Shown: piece after piece, positions 45,948 through 53,796 of the stretch
How the letters are laid out: every line of letters starts with the position of its first letter
How positions within the stretch are numbered: the first letter of the stretch is position 1
Position numbers and translations under genes: made by a program
Origin: Schaalia sp. ZJ405
GTDB taxonomy: Bacteria > Actinomycetota > Actinomycetes > Actinomycetales > Actinomycetaceae
Length of the DNA: 64,000 nt
NCBI RefSeq assembly: GCF_011038885.2
Contig: NZ_CP064952.1
Coordinates: 310,001 to 374,000, forward strand
Reading direction: 5' to 3'
Notes under the pieces: model-generated
Databases searched by the model: none
What the model saw: the letters and a program-made list of their open reading frames with translations, nothing else
Told to the model about the DNA's origin: nothing

Positions 45948-47351
45948 TTAGGGCAGCGCGACTCTCATCGTGGTATTGAGGTCGGATACGGTGAGAATGT
46001 CGATGCCTTTGACTGGGCGAATCTCTTCTGAGCCCTGAGCGGGAACGATTGCGGTAGTGAATCCGAGCCGCGCAGCTTCCTGGAGACGTCGCTGAATTCC
46101 GGTGGATGAACGTACTTCCCCTGTCAGCCCGATTTCCCCCATCGCCACGAGCTTTGCACGCGGTGCTCGCTCTAAAACAGAGGACATGAGTGCGACGGCC
46201 ATCGCTAGGTCAACGGCTGGTTCGGAGGTCTTCGCCCCTCCGACGGTGGACACGTAGACATCTTTGCTGGTGAAGTCAACACCCAGTCGTGCCTGAAGGA
46301 CCGCGAGGATCATGGCGACACGGGAATGATCGACTCCCGACGTTGTTCGTCGCCCATTTGCTGCCCCCGCTTCCGTGACAAGTGCTTGGATTTCTGTGGG
46401 CATCGGACGGCGTCCTTCGAGGGACACGGTGACGCATGACCCGGGGACATCCTCAGAGGTTTGTGAAAGGAACAGTCCAGAGGGGTCGGGCAGACCCCGG
46501 ATTCCCGTATCCATGAGCTCAAAGCACCCGACCTCGTCCGTGGGACCGTAGCGGTTCTTCACGGCGCGCAGGAGCCTGAGCCTCCCATGCCGTTCGCCCT
46601 CAAATTGGCAGACAACATCAACGAGGTGCTCAAGAACCCTCGGACCTGCGATGCCGCCGTCCTTTGTGACGTGACCAACGACAATGACCGGTAGATCGCG
46701 TTCTTTTGCAACCCGGATCAGCGCCGATGTCACGGCTCGAACCTGAGCAACCCCACCTGCACCGCCGTCAACATCTGCGCTGAGGACGGTCTGGATGGAA
46801 TCGACAACGAGAAGTGAGGGGTGTGTGGCGTCAATATGCCCCAGGATGGACCCCAGATCATTGTCATCGGCAAGGAATAGCCGATCGGATAGGGCGCCGA
46901 TCCGATCTGCGCGAGATTTCACCTGAGACGAGGACTCTTCACCGGTGATGTAGAGAACGGGATCACCTGAGGGTGAAGCGGTTGGCGTGAGTGCGCCGCC
47001 ACGCGTTGACGTTCCCTGAGCGGCCCGCGCTGCGACATCAAGAAGAAGAGTGGATTTGCCGATCCCGGGCTCACCGGCCAGCAGAATGACAGCACCTGGA
47101 ACGATGCCTCCTCCCAGGACGCGGTCAAGTTCGCCAACGCCCGTGGGACGGTACTGTGCGCGCCCCGAATCCACGGAGCCAATCGGCTGCGCTGCGCGAC
47201 GAGGGGTGATCGCGGTCGGCACGTTCGTGACGTGTTGCGTTCCCGATTCTTCAAGGGTTCCCCACGCCTGACATTCCCGGCATTGGCCAACCCACTTCGG
47301 GGATGTCCAGCCGCATTCGGAGCACCGGTACTCGGTCTTATCTTTCGCCAT
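45948..47351 (-). CDS. radA: DNA repair protein RadA
   Basis: A 467-residue protein with a zinc finger (C10-x2-C13, C24-x2-C27), a RecA-like ATPase with Walker A GEPGIGKST, the RadA-specific KNRYGPTDE motif, and a C-terminal Lon-protease-like domain (STVGGAKTSEPAVDLAMAVAL). It drives branch migration in recombination. The ATG lacks a ribosome site; TACGGT (minus strand, 47363-47358) ends 6 bases before it, suggesting a leaderless mRNA. Confidence 0.96.
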   Translation of the reverse strand: MAKDKTEYRCSECGWTSPKWVGQCRECQAWGTLEESGTQHVTNVPTAITPRRAAQPIGSVDSGRAQYRPTGVGELDRVLGGGIVPGAVILLAGEPGIGKSTLLLDVAARAAQGTSTRGGALTPTASPSGDPVLYITGEESSSQVKSRADRIGALSDRLFLADDNDLGSILGHIDATHPSLLVVDSIQTVLSADVDGGAGGVAQVRAVTSALIRVAKERDLPVIVVGHVTKDGGIAGPRVLEHLVDVVCQFEGERHGRLRLLRAVKNRYGPTDEVGCFELMDTGIRGLPDPSGLFLSQTSEDVPGSCVTVSLEGRRPMPTEIQALVTEAGAANGRRTTSGVDHSRVAMILAVLQARLGVDFTSKDVYVSTVGGAKTSEPAVDLAMAVALMSSVLERAPRAKLVAMGEIGLTGEVRSSTGIQRRLQEAARLGFTTAIVPAQGSEEIRPVKGIDILTVSDLNTTMRVALP

Positions 47352-47411
47352 GACTTAACCGTACTGGCACCCATAGGCATCTGCGGCTCACCGGCGTGCT
47401 GGTGTGGACTG

Positions 47412-48083
47412 CTACGGCCTATTCGCAAAGTATTCAAGCAGCCGAGCATCCCCGGAAACAATGACAATGTCTTCGGGGTTGATGCGTGTATCGGCGGTGG
47501 CATACTCGAACTGTTGGCCGCGATGCTGAACGGCCAGAACGTTGACGCCGTAGCGTCCGCGCAGGTCCAAGTCGGCCAGCGTGAAGCCGTGTGTTTCTTT
47601 CGGCGGACGCAGCTTCATGATTGCAAAGCCGTCTTTTTCCATCTCGATGTAGTCAATCATTCGCCCGCCGACGAGGTGGGCGGTGCGCTGTCCGGCGTCA
47701 AATTCGGGGTAGACAACGTGGTGAGCGCCGATGCGTTTGAGGATGCGCCCGTGTTCGCGGGAAATGGCTTTCGCCCAGATCGACGAGATTCCGATATCAA
47801 CGAGGTTCGCTGTGATGAGCACCGATGCTTCGAGCGAGGAACCAACCCCGACAACGGCGGATCGGAACTCGCGTGCGCCAACCTGATCGAGCGCTTCCAT
47901 CGATGTGCCGTCGGCCTCGACCAGGGGGAATCGTCCAGCAAAAGACTGGACTCGTGAGGGACTTTTCTCAACGGCAAGTACTTCGTATCCCAGCTTGTCC
48001 AGGGTGACGGCCACAGCGGCACCGAAACGCCCAAGCCCCAGCACAAGTGTTCCCGACGCGAGGTCCTTTTCTTCACCAGCCAT
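47412..48083 (-). CDS. KtrA/TrkA-type potassium uptake regulatory subunit
   Basis: A 223-residue RCK protein: Rossmann domain with LGLGRFGAAVAVTLDKLGYEVLAVE and a C-terminal RCK_C (TrkA_C) domain with MKLRPPKETHGFTLADLDL. RCK_N binds ATP/ADP or NAD; RCK_C is a frequent c-di-AMP site. It gates the membrane subunit encoded upstream on the same strand, 94 bases away. Gene symbols ktrA and trkA are both used for such proteins. Confidence 0.92.
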   Translation of the reverse strand: MAGEEKDLASGTLVLGLGRFGAAVAVTLDKLGYEVLAVEKSPSRVQSFAGRFPLVEADGTSMEALDQVGAREFRSAVVGVGSSLEASVLITANLVDIGISSIWAKAISREHGRILKRIGAHHVVYPEFDAGQRTAHLVGGRMIDYIEMEKDGFAIMKLRPPKETHGFTLADLDLRGRYGVNVLAVQHRGQQFEYATADTRINPEDIVIVSGDARLLEYFANRP

Positions 48084-48130
48084 AGGGTTATTCTGTCACG
48101 TCCCCTGTGCCTTGGGTTGGGCTCGCCACG

Positions 48131-48148
48131 TTCATTAACGAGGACGAC
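48131..48148 (+). repeat. 18-bp intergenic repeat, copy 2
   Basis: Identical to 21575-21592 (TTCATTAACGAGGACGAC). It lies between the two potassium transport genes, about 50 bases upstream of the start of the regulatory subunit. Confidence 0.85.
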
Positions 48149-48177
48149 CGTGCATTCTCAGTCGGGTGGCGTAAAAC

Positions 48178-49719
48178 CTATCCGATGATCGGGCGCTCTT
48201 CGGGCATGCGGATCACGCGGGAGCGCTCTCGGATCGCCAGGGCTGCGGCGACGGTCATCGACCCGGTACGGCCGGCGAACATCAGGGCAATGAGCACATA
48301 CTTCGCCATTGCCGGCAGGGTGGCAGTGATCCCAGTGGAGAGGCCGACGGTGGCGAAGGCTGACACGGACTCAAATAAGATGACATCGAGGGAATAGTTC
48401 GTGAGGAACAGCAGGATGACCACGGCGAAGCAGACCATTGCCACGCCGATGAGCGTCACTGCCACAGCCAGGCGAACCACCGATGGGGGAATACGACGGC
48501 CGTAGGATTCGATATCTTGGTCGCCTCGGGCTTCGGCAACTCCCGCAAGAATGAGTACGGCGAATGTTGTGACCTTGATTCCGCCGGCCGTTGACGCGGA
48601 GCCACCGCCAATGAACATCAGGATGTCTTGGACGAAGTGGGTCTGTGGTTTCATCACGCCGACATCTAGCGTGGATAGGCCAGAGGAACGGGAGTTGACG
48701 CCCGCCAGCAGCGCGTTGAGTACTTTCGATGGAGTGTCGTCAAGACCTCCGAGGGTCTCGGGGTTCGTCCACTCAGTTAATGCCAGCATGACGGCACCGA
48801 CGACTGTGAGGATCAGGTAGACCGACAGGGTGAGTTTGGTGTGGAGCGCCCACTTTTGCGGCGTTCGCCACCTGGCGGCGAGGTCTTGCATGACGGGGAA
48901 CCCGACCGCGCCGATTGCTGTTCCTAGAACAATCGGGAGCAGCATCCACCAGTCGGAGGCGTGCGGAGCTAATCCGCCGACGAGGATGACGAAACCGGCG
49001 TTGTTAAACACGGAGATCGCCATGAAGAGTGCTTCCCACGCGGCTTTGCCAATGGGTTCACCCAGAGTGATGAATCGGGGGAAGAACACGAGGAAGAGAA
49101 TGCCTTCGGCGCTCAGCGATGTCACGAGAACAGCTTTGAGCAGGCCGGACAGTTGCCCCAATGAATCTGATTTTGTTTCTTGGGCGGTGAGGAGACGTTG
49201 GGTGAGCCCCAGATGCATCGAGACGGCGATTCCGAGGATTGACGCGAGAGTCATGATGCCCAGGCCGCCGATCATGATTCCCAGTGCGATCACGGCCTGA
49301 CCGAAGACGGACCAGTATGTTGCGGTGTCAACGGTTGTGAGTCCGGTGACGCACACAGCGGAAACCGCCGTAAAGACGACGTCAACGAAGGGGGCGGAGC
49401 GTGATGAGGCGGAGGCAAAAGGAAGGCATAGGAGTGCGGTGATGGCAACGTTAATGAGCGCGAAAATTGCCAGCGCAAGACGTGCGGGGGAGTAGCGCGC
49501 TTGCTTCGTGAACCATTCTCTGAAGCGATGGGTGTGGGTGGTGCGGATATTTTCCAGTGCGTCGGGGGAATGAACATGGACCGTTTTGATAACGGGAGAG
49601 GGGTGTGGTGTTGCAGAGAATTCGTCAGGGGTCCACTGTGAGGTTGGTCGCGCCTGATGAGTCGGAAGACCGGAAATTGAGTGTTTCCGTCGTCGTTTGC
49701 GTGAGCGCTGTGCCGCCAT
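48178..49719 (-). CDS. KtrB/TrkH-type potassium channel subunit
   Basis: A 513-residue protein with a basic cytoplasmic N-terminus of about 85 residues and four MPM repeats. Selectivity-filter-like segments include AVCVTGLTTVDTATYW, NNAGFVILVG, NSRSSGLSTLDVG and FATVGLSTGITA, with the filter glycines in place; GGGSASTAGGIKV is the intramembrane-loop gate. It takes up K+ (often with Na+). AGGAGGTGAG precedes the ATG. It forms a pair with the RCK subunit downstream. Confidence 0.93.
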   Translation of the reverse strand: MAAQRSRKRRRKHSISGLPTHQARPTSQWTPDEFSATPHPSPVIKTVHVHSPDALENIRTTHTHRFREWFTKQARYSPARLALAIFALINVAITALLCLPFASASSRSAPFVDVVFTAVSAVCVTGLTTVDTATYWSVFGQAVIALGIMIGGLGIMTLASILGIAVSMHLGLTQRLLTAQETKSDSLGQLSGLLKAVLVTSLSAEGILFLVFFPRFITLGEPIGKAAWEALFMAISVFNNAGFVILVGGLAPHASDWWMLLPIVLGTAIGAVGFPVMQDLAARWRTPQKWALHTKLTLSVYLILTVVGAVMLALTEWTNPETLGGLDDTPSKVLNALLAGVNSRSSGLSTLDVGVMKPQTHFVQDILMFIGGGSASTAGGIKVTTFAVLILAGVAEARGDQDIESYGRRIPPSVVRLAVAVTLIGVAMVCFAVVILLFLTNYSLDVILFESVSAFATVGLSTGITATLPAMAKYVLIALMFAGRTGSMTVAAALAIRERSRVIRMPEERPIIG

Positions 49720-50004
49720 TGCTCACCTCCTCGCATCTGTCATGAGTCGTTGAGTGCCTCACGGGTGCCCAACCGTTGCCGCCGATCTTGGTGGCATCTG
49801 CCTGTGAGGCCCGGTCAAACGCACCGATTCCATTGCACTATAGGGCGTTTTGACGGTGCGATGGTGAATTGCGTGATCTCGCGCATGAACTTTTGGGCAA
49901 AGTTACCGCTTGCGGGGTCAAAGGCACTAATATGGTCGCAGTACGTAGTGTGTCGCCGCCTCTGTGCGGAGTGTGGCGCATAGACCGACCCCAGGGAGTC
50001 ATCG
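49720..50004. other. Divergent intergenic region between the K+ channel and bldC-like genes
   Basis: 285 bases without a convincing gene. Interlocking inverted repeats are present: GTCAAACGC (49812-49820) with GCGTTTTGAC (49843-49852) and CGCACCG (49818-49824) with CGGTGCG (49852-49858). A TAATAT hexamer (49928-49933) is a candidate -10 element for the bldC-like gene. I could not match a known riboswitch. Confidence 0.5.
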
Positions 50005-50223
50005 ATGGATCAGCAGTCCGCTCCGCGCTTCTTGACCGTAATGGAAGTTGCGGACATCATGCGCGTCTCCAAGATGACTGTTTACCGCCTCATTCATTCG
50101 GGTCAGATGCCGGCGATTCGTGTGGGCAAAAGCTTCCGCGTTCCGCAGGCTGCGGTGACTCAAATGATTGATCTGGGTCTTGCTGATCACACTGATGACA
50201 AAGCAGTGGGTCTTGGCGGGTAG
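50005..50223 (+). CDS. BldC-like small MerR/excisionase-type DNA-binding protein
   Basis: A 72-residue protein that is a single winged helix-turn-helix: FLTVMEVADIMRVSKMTVYRLIHSGQMPAIRVGKSFRVPQAAV. It is very close to BldC of Streptomyces, a global regulator that binds head-to-tail on DNA repeats. The preceding bases CAGGGAG serve as ribosome site. Many actinobacteria have it next to the bS22 gene, as here. Confidence 0.9.
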   Translation: MDQQSAPRFLTVMEVADIMRVSKMTVYRLIHSGQMPAIRVGKSFRVPQAAVTQMIDLGLADHTDDKAVGLGG

Positions 50224-50311
50224 TATGTCAGGGTTGCCCCTTGAGGGGCCAGCTTTTCGTAAACGGTAGTACCTCTGCCGAACGACCGATCGATTGCGAG
50301 GGAGGAACCTC

Positions 50312-50410
50312 ATGGGCTCCGTCATTAAGAAGCGCCGCAAGCGTATGGCGAAGAAGAAGCACCGCAAGCTGCTGCGGAAGACTCGTCACCAGCGTCGCAA
50401 CAAGAAGTGA
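50312..50410 (+). CDS. Ribosomal protein bS22 (AURKAIP1/COX24-type), 32 residues
   Basis: A very short gene: [17 protein letters not shown], then [14 protein letters not shown], almost entirely basic. This matches the actinobacterial 30S protein first seen in mycobacterial ribosome structures. A perfect GAGGGAGGA ribosome site lies 5 bases upstream, and a strong terminator follows within 10 bases, which together make the call secure despite the size. Confidence 0.93.
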   Translation: MGSVIKKRRKRMAKKKHRKLLRKTRHQRRNKK

Positions 50411-50415
50411 CATCC

Positions 50416-50452
50416 TCGGGGCTTGGCCACATGGCCGGGCCCCGAAGTCTTT
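50416..50452 (+). terminator. Terminator of the bldC-bS22 unit
   Basis: TCGGGGCTTGGCC (50416-50428), loop ACAT, GGCCGGGCCCCGA (50433-50445), followed by GTCTTTTCC. Confidence 0.9.
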
Positions 50453-50663
50453 TCCCTCGCTGTTTGGGTGTCCGGATGGAAAGTTGGAGGATTTTTCATC
50501 CGGGCACCCACTTGTTTCTCCTGTCCGCCATGTGATCTACGGAGCACATAGAGTTTCGCTGTAATCGGGTACTTGGTAATCTGGTGGTGGTCCTCTGTGC
50601 GCAGCGTGACGTTGTGGTTTCTGTGTGTGGTGTGTTCGCATGTGGTGCTGGGTAGGCGCTGGC

Positions 50664-50672
50664 GGGGGGGGG
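50664..50672 (+). repeat. G9 homopolymer tract upstream of the surface protein gene
   Basis: Nine G residues 36 bases before the GTG start of the wall-anchored protein, probably inside the 5' untranslated region or core promoter. Confidence 0.85.
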
Positions 50673-50708
50673 TCGGTCCTGTTTGGCCTTGTGGAAGGAA
50701 TTGGACGA

Positions 50709-53621
50709 GTGAAGACTCCGAAGAAGAATGTGTCTGTGGCGGTTGCTGCGACTGTGTTGGTTTCTCTTGCTGGGGCGCCTATTGCGCACGCTGTAGAAGC
50801 TATTCCCCCTGCCGGTGACGAAGGGGGTTCTGCTGCTGTTGGTGATCGGGCTGGTCAGCCGGTGCCCTCAGTCCCTACGCGAGGGGAGGTTGACGATGCA
50901 AAATCCGCCTCAGACTCAGCGTCTGCTACGGCTGCTAGTGCTGAGGATGCCTATAACAAAGCACAAGCGGACCTGAAGGAGGCTGAGGCTGGGAAGGCTC
51001 GGGCTCAGGATGCTTATGACAAGGCGTCTGCTGCTGCCAGTGAGGCTACAAATCCCAGTGATGAAGACATCACAAAAGCCTCTGATGCTGTAGGTGCTGC
51101 CCAGGCTGATCTTGCACCCGCCACAGGCGCTCAAAACAAGGCTAAGGGCGTGCTGGATGAGGCAGCTAAGAGTGATGATGCTGCTGTGGTGGCAAGGGAC
51201 GCTGCTCAAGCTGGTGTTGATCAAGCGCAGAAGAATGCTGATGCTGCTGCTGAGGCCCTTGCGGGTGTGGAGGAGAGGATTGCTGCCGCAACCGCGGTGA
51301 TTGATAAGGCGAAGGAGGTTGAAGGCAAGGTCGACGACCTGAAAACCGCTGCTGGGTCTGCGTCTTCTGAGGCCGACAGGGCGCGTGTGGCGAAGGAAGC
51401 CGCTGATGTTGCTCTTGAGGCAGCAAACACAGCGAAGGATGCTGCCCAACAGGCAGCCAACGAGGTGCGAGAGGCGAAGAACACAGCCGAATCCAACGCC
51501 CAGGACGCGGCTGCAACCCTGGCCACCGCAACAGCAAACCTCGAGGCCGCAAACACAGCAAAAACCGCCGCAGACCAAGCCCTAGCCGAGGCTCAACAAG
51601 CCTACGACGAACTCAACAACGTCAGCGATGAAACACCACCACTACCAGTACCAGACGAAGACACACTCAGAGCAGCAGAACAAGCCGTTGACGAAGCACG
51701 AAGAGCCTACGACACTGCTCTGCAGGAGTGGGGGGTCTACACCTCCTGGGGTTTCTTCGCTCATAGGGGAGCGATGGATGCTGCTGAAATCATTGCAGAC
51801 TACAACTATCTGGGATTCCTCGATGAGGCGAGCAGTTTATGGCAGATGAAGTCTGATATTATGCGGATTAAGAAAATGAACGAGAAATACCGCATTCCCT
51901 TGGGTCTAAAGCCGTTGAAGGTCACTGACCGTCTCATGGCTATTGCCCAGATGAGAGCCAGTGGATATTCGGAAGAGTATGGCACGCTGAAGCCCCATGA
52001 CGGGGTGGATTCGGATATTGTAAACGAGAGATATCAGGAATATGGTCTGGACAGCGTCTTATATGTCCCCGTTGGCACGGGAGAATGGTTCGACTGGGAA
52101 AAAGAGCACTTTGATCGGTTCACCACTGAGTATGTTCCTGCTGGTAAGACCTGGGACGACTATCTGAAGGACTACCCGTATGCTCAGATCGAACACTACA
52201 AAAAACTGATCAATGCCAACTACGGGGTCATCGGTTGCGCACAGATTAACCGTGGAGTAGGAGTGCCGTCGTCCGGTGTGGCTTTTTCAGTCGACGCGCG
52301 TCCAGGCGAAGAGGCGTATGACGTTGATGCGTACTACGAAGCATTCATGACCTATTACGACGAGTTCGACACACGGGCGGATGGTAAAAAGTACGCCGAA
52401 GCAATGACAAAATACGCGAACGCGAATGGGGAACTCGACGGTGCTCAAGGGTATCTTGAGTATCTTGAAGCTCTGAGACAGGGCGATAGGGCTGCGGCTC
52501 TTGCGGCGGCGCAGAAGAGGCTGAATGCGGCAGAGGCTGGTGTTCATTGGAAGGAGCAGGCTGTTGATGCTGCTACTGAGAGGCTTGAGGATGCCAGGGT
52601 TGTTAAAGCGAATGCTGATGAGGCGTTAAGGGATGCCACCGCAGCTGCCACCCAGGCCAACGAGAAGCTCACCGAGGCCACAACCCGCCTGGAAGCAGCC
52701 CAGCGTGAAGCTGATGAGAAGAACACAGCATTTGCCACGGCCAGCCAGAAAGCCCAGGTGGCCAAGCAGGCCTATGACGAAGCTGTTGCGGCAACTGAAG
52801 GTGTGGATCAGGCTCGTCGTGATCTTCAAGCCGCGCAAGCCGAGAAAACCACCGCTCAGGTGGCTCGCGATGAAGCTCAACGCACACTCACCGATGCCCA
52901 GGCAGGTCTCGATACGGCCAGGGCTGCTGCTGAGCAGACCGCTGCCCAACGTAGTGTTGCTCAGCGGGCTTATGATGAGGCGACAGCCCGTGTTGGCGTC
53001 CTCGCAGACAAGGTGGCTGTGGCCAAGGAGGCGTATCGTCGGTTGTTGGCCAGTCGAGAAGACTACGCCAACACACGTGAAGTTGTTGCGCGCGCTCAGG
53101 CTGATCTTGAGGAAGCAAGCCGCCTGCACGGCCAGCACAGCAAGCAAGCCGAAGCTGCACGCCAGGTGTGGGTCAAAGCCAAAGCAGTAGCAGAAGAAGC
53201 CACCACCTACTACATGGCTGTTCTTGCCGCATACACCGCCACACACCCCGAAACACCCACGCCCACACCCGGCAACACCGAAACGCCCACACCCGGTGAC
53301 ACCACACCCGGTGACACTGGCATGCCTAAGCCTGGTGACACGGGCATGCCTAAGCCCGGGGATTCTGGCATGCCCACACCTGGTGATGCTGATAAGCCTG
53401 GCAAAGCCGAGAATAACGGTGCCAATATGGGCGCAGCTGAGCACAAGGACAAAGGCAAAGGCAAGAGCAAGGTGGCTCGTGGTGCAGGAAAGACGCTGGT
53501 AGGAAAGAGCTCCACGGGTCTTGCTGCTACGGGAGTTGACTCATCGGATCTCATCATCGCCGGCGCTGCTGCCATCGCGTTCCTCGCATCCGGAGCCATC
53601 ATGAGAATCCGCCGCCGCTAA
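50709..53621 (+). CDS. Wall-anchored coiled-coil surface protein with SEC10/PgrA-CAP-like domain and LAATG sorting signal
   Basis: A 970-residue secreted protein. Order: signal peptide (cleaved near PIAHA, about residue 28), Ala/Glu/Lys-rich coiled coil (about 60-330), globular domain (about 345-545) with LKPLKVTDRLMAIAQMRASG and YAQIEHYKKLINANYGVIG, resembling SEC10/PgrA surface-exclusion and CAP (SCP) domains, second coiled coil (about 590-850), Pro/Thr-rich repeats PGDTGMPKPGD (about 870-910), then L938-AATG, a membrane helix and RIRRR tail. LAxTG signals are used by class E sortases. Likely an adhesin or surface-exclusion-type protein. GTG at 50709 has GGAAGGA about 10 bases upstream. Codon use changes abruptly within the gene, unlike its neighbours. 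Confidence 0.88.
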   Translation: MKTPKKNVSVAVAATVLVSLAGAPIAHAVEAIPPAGDEGGSAAVGDRAGQPVPSVPTRGEVDDAKSASDSASATAASAEDAYNKAQADLKEAEAGKARAQDAYDKASAAASEATNPSDEDITKASDAVGAAQADLAPATGAQNKAKGVLDEAAKSDDAAVVARDAAQAGVDQAQKNADAAAEALAGVEERIAAATAVIDKAKEVEGKVDDLKTAAGSASSEADRARVAKEAADVALEAANTAKDAAQQAANEVREAKNTAESNAQDAAATLATATANLEAANTAKTAADQALAEAQQAYDELNNVSDETPPLPVPDEDTLRAAEQAVDEARRAYDTALQEWGVYTSWGFFAHRGAMDAAEIIADYNYLGFLDEASSLWQMKSDIMRIKKMNEKYRIPLGLKPLKVTDRLMAIAQMRASGYSEEYGTLKPHDGVDSDIVNERYQEYGLDSVLYVPVGTGEWFDWEKEHFDRFTTEYVPAGKTWDDYLKDYPYAQIEHYKKLINANYGVIGCAQINRGVGVPSSGVAFSVDARPGEEAYDVDAYYEAFMTYYDEFDTRADGKKYAEAMTKYANANGELDGAQGYLEYLEALRQGDRAAALAAAQKRLNAAEAGVHWKEQAVDAATERLEDARVVKANADEALRDATAAATQANEKLTEATTRLEAAQREADEKNTAFATASQKAQVAKQAYDEAVAATEGVDQARRDLQAAQAEKTTAQVARDEAQRTLTDAQAGLDTARAAAEQTAAQRSVAQRAYDEATARVGVLADKVAVAKEAYRRLLASREDYANTREVVARAQADLEEASRLHGQHSKQAEAARQVWVKAKAVAEEATTYYMAVLAAYTATHPETPTPTPGNTETPTPGDTTPGDTGMPKPGDTGMPKPGDSGMPTPGDADKPGKAENNGANMGAAEHKDKGKGKSKVARGAGKTLVGKSSTGLAATGVDSSDLIIAGAAAIAFLASGAIMRIRRR
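53299..53395 (+). repeat. Proline-rich tandem repeats before the wall sorting signal
   Basis: Short repeats of about 30 bases (GGTGACACGGGCATGCCTAA and variants) encode PGDTGMPKPGD-type units that form a wall-spanning stalk. Copy number may vary between strains. Confidence 0.8.
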
Positions 53622-53628
53622 CCAAAAG

Positions 53629-53675
53629 CCCCTCTTGTTTACGGTCTCGCTGATCGCTAGACCGTGAACAAGGGG
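53629..53675 (+). terminator. Hairpin terminator after the surface protein gene
   Basis: Long stem: 53629-53648 pairs with 53659-53675 (CTTGTTTACGGTCT against AGACCGTGAACAAG) with one bulge and one mismatch. It starts 8 bases after the stop codon. No clear U-run. Confidence 0.8.
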
Positions 53676-53708
53676 GACAGCAACACGAATTCACTCACTG
53701 ACAACACC

Positions 53709-53750
53709 GTGGCGCGCACCCCACACACGCAGGGTGCGCGCCACACTTTT
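53709..53750. terminator. Second strong hairpin terminator
   Basis: Perfect 13-bp stem GTGGCGCGCACCC/GGGTGCGCGCCAC (53709-53721 with 53732-53744), followed by ACTTTTGCC. It separates the surface gene from the insertion sequence. Confidence 0.85.
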
Positions 53751-53796
53751 GCCCCCTGCTCACCTGCCCTGTGGTGAATCGCCGGCGCGTGAACAG

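Noticed and set aside
50625..50708. Upstream in-frame extension of the surface protein through the G9 tract
   Set aside because: The extension (about 28 residues with four Gly from the tract) would bury a well-formed signal peptide; the GTG at 50709 with GGAAGGA upstream fits better. If translation did start upstream, tract slippage would shift the frame.
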